Both the position numbers and the translations under genes were made by a program. Source: Nitrospirales bacterium (GTDB lineage Bacteria > Nitrospirota > Nitrospiria > Nitrospirales > UBA8639). From it: a stretch of DNA of 6,641 nt. The notes under the pieces are model-generated. The model was not told the origin of the DNA and did not search any database. It saw only the letters and a list, made by a program, of their open reading frames with translations. The stretch is taken from assembly GCA_021604265.1 (NCBI GenBank), contig BQIY01000127.1, positions 1-6,641 of the forward strand, written 5' to 3'. Positions 6,195-6,641 of the stretch are shown here, in pieces. Numbering within the stretch: the first letter of the stretch is position 1; each line of letters starts with the position of its first letter.

Positions 6195-6641
6195 TTAAAA
6201 CTTCACGACACTTTTTGCATTACCTTTTATCATCTCTACTTGCGCTTGCCGTCTAGCCTTGCGCTTTGGGGGAGCGGCCTGAAATGACGCCCGCAGGTCA
6301 GGAATGGTCGCCCCACGTGTTTTTTTCAAGACACCATTGAGTGGACTCCGAAGCGCAAATCTCAATTGTCCCCCATTTGACGCCATCGCCAGCAATTCGG
6401 CTTCTTCCAACGTCACTTCAAAAGTAATAATTTTAACGGGACTAGGCTTTCCATCGGCTGGATCACGCTCCAATTGCGTACCGATTGCGAGCACGAGCAT
6501 ATTTTCGAGTACGGTTTTCGTAATCTTCCCTTTTCCACCACTGGACATGGTGACCATAATATCGACTCGATCTCTCGGCTTGACAAACCCAGGAAGCGCA
6601 ACCACTTGGTTTACTTTCACGGCCATCGCGCGCTTTTCTGG
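6195..6641 (-). CDS. cpaB: Tad pilus assembly protein CpaB/RcpC, 5' end cut by window edge
   Basis: CpaB/RcpC is a periplasmic or envelope protein of the Tad system with a SAF-type (antifreeze/flagellar P-ring chaperone-like) domain. It is thought to work with the secretin in pilus assembly or modification. The frame is open to the right edge and gives 148 C-terminal residues of a protein usually near 270-320. The first visible residues, PEKRAMAVKVNQVVALPGFV followed by KPRDRVDIMVTM, match the conserved segment after the SAF domain. The ATG at 6626 is therefore internal, not the true start. TFEVTLEEAELLAMASNGGQ and LRFALRSPLNG are the next family motifs. The end is a basic linker (PPKRKARRQ) and a VEMIKGNAKSVVKF tail like those that end many CpaB proteins. 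Signal peptide and SAF domain must lie beyond the edge. The stop is 88 nt before the preferred cpaC start. Confidence 0.92.
   Translation of the reverse strand, partial: PEKRAMAVKVNQVVALPGFVKPRDRVDIMVTMSSGGKGKITKTVLENMLVLAIGTQLERDPADGKPSPVKIITFEVTLEEAELLAMASNGGQLRFALRSPLNGVLKKTRGATIPDLRASFQAAPPKRKARRQAQVEMIKGNAKSVVKF

Noticed and set aside
6413..6601. 62-codon open frame on the minus strand in another frame of cpaB
   Set aside because: It overlaps conserved cpaB motifs in a different frame and has no recognisable features.
1..6641. CRISPR array, tRNA/rRNA gene, insertion sequence or phage genes
   Set aside because: No regularly spaced repeats, structured RNA signatures, transposase motifs or terminal inverted repeats were seen. 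Coding sequence fills nearly the entire window.

Overview
The whole 6.6 kb window is one co-directional gene cluster on the minus strand, so transcription runs from right to left. It encodes the envelope machinery of a Tad (tight adherence, Flp-type IVb) pilus. In transcription order the genes are cpaB/rcpC (C-terminal half, cut by the right edge), cpaC/rcpA secretin, a small lipoprotein gene, cpaE/tadZ, cpaF/tadA ATPase, tadB and tadC (N-terminal two thirds, cut by the left edge). No gene is seen on the plus strand; the plus-strand open frames all lie antisense to these genes.

The right part (about 4.27-6.64 kb) encodes the outer-membrane and periplasmic side: the CpaB-type SAF-family protein, the secretin channel and a lipoprotein in the slot where other Tad loci carry the CpaD/RcpB pilot-type protein. 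The middle (3.0-4.3 kb) encodes the cytoplasmic polar-localisation factor CpaE/TadZ. The left part (1-3.0 kb) encodes the motor ATPase and its two paralogous inner-membrane platform proteins. Gaps are short: 88 nt if the preferred cpaC start is used, 23 nt, a 4-nt overlap, 36 nt, 45 nt and 10 nt. No terminator-like hairpin was seen, which fits a single operon whose promoter lies beyond the right edge. Pilin (flp), prepilin peptidase (cpaA/tadV), tadD and the pseudopilin genes tadE/F/G are not in the window and presumably flank it.

A secretin with a signal peptide plus a lipobox protein point to a diderm (Gram-negative) bacterium. Base composition is moderate, near 45-50% GC by eye. The gene order and protein style would fit an environmental lineage such as Nitrospirota or a deltaproteobacterial-type group, but this taxonomic guess is weak.

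The system itself is known. The less ordinary points are the unclassified small lipoprotein at the CpaD position and its translational coupling to cpaE through a Shine-Dalgarno sequence inside its last codons. CpaE has also lost the P-loop lysine and a second acidic switch residue, so it may be a pseudo-ATPase. Finally, a 22-nt near-identical motif is shared by tadB and tadC.
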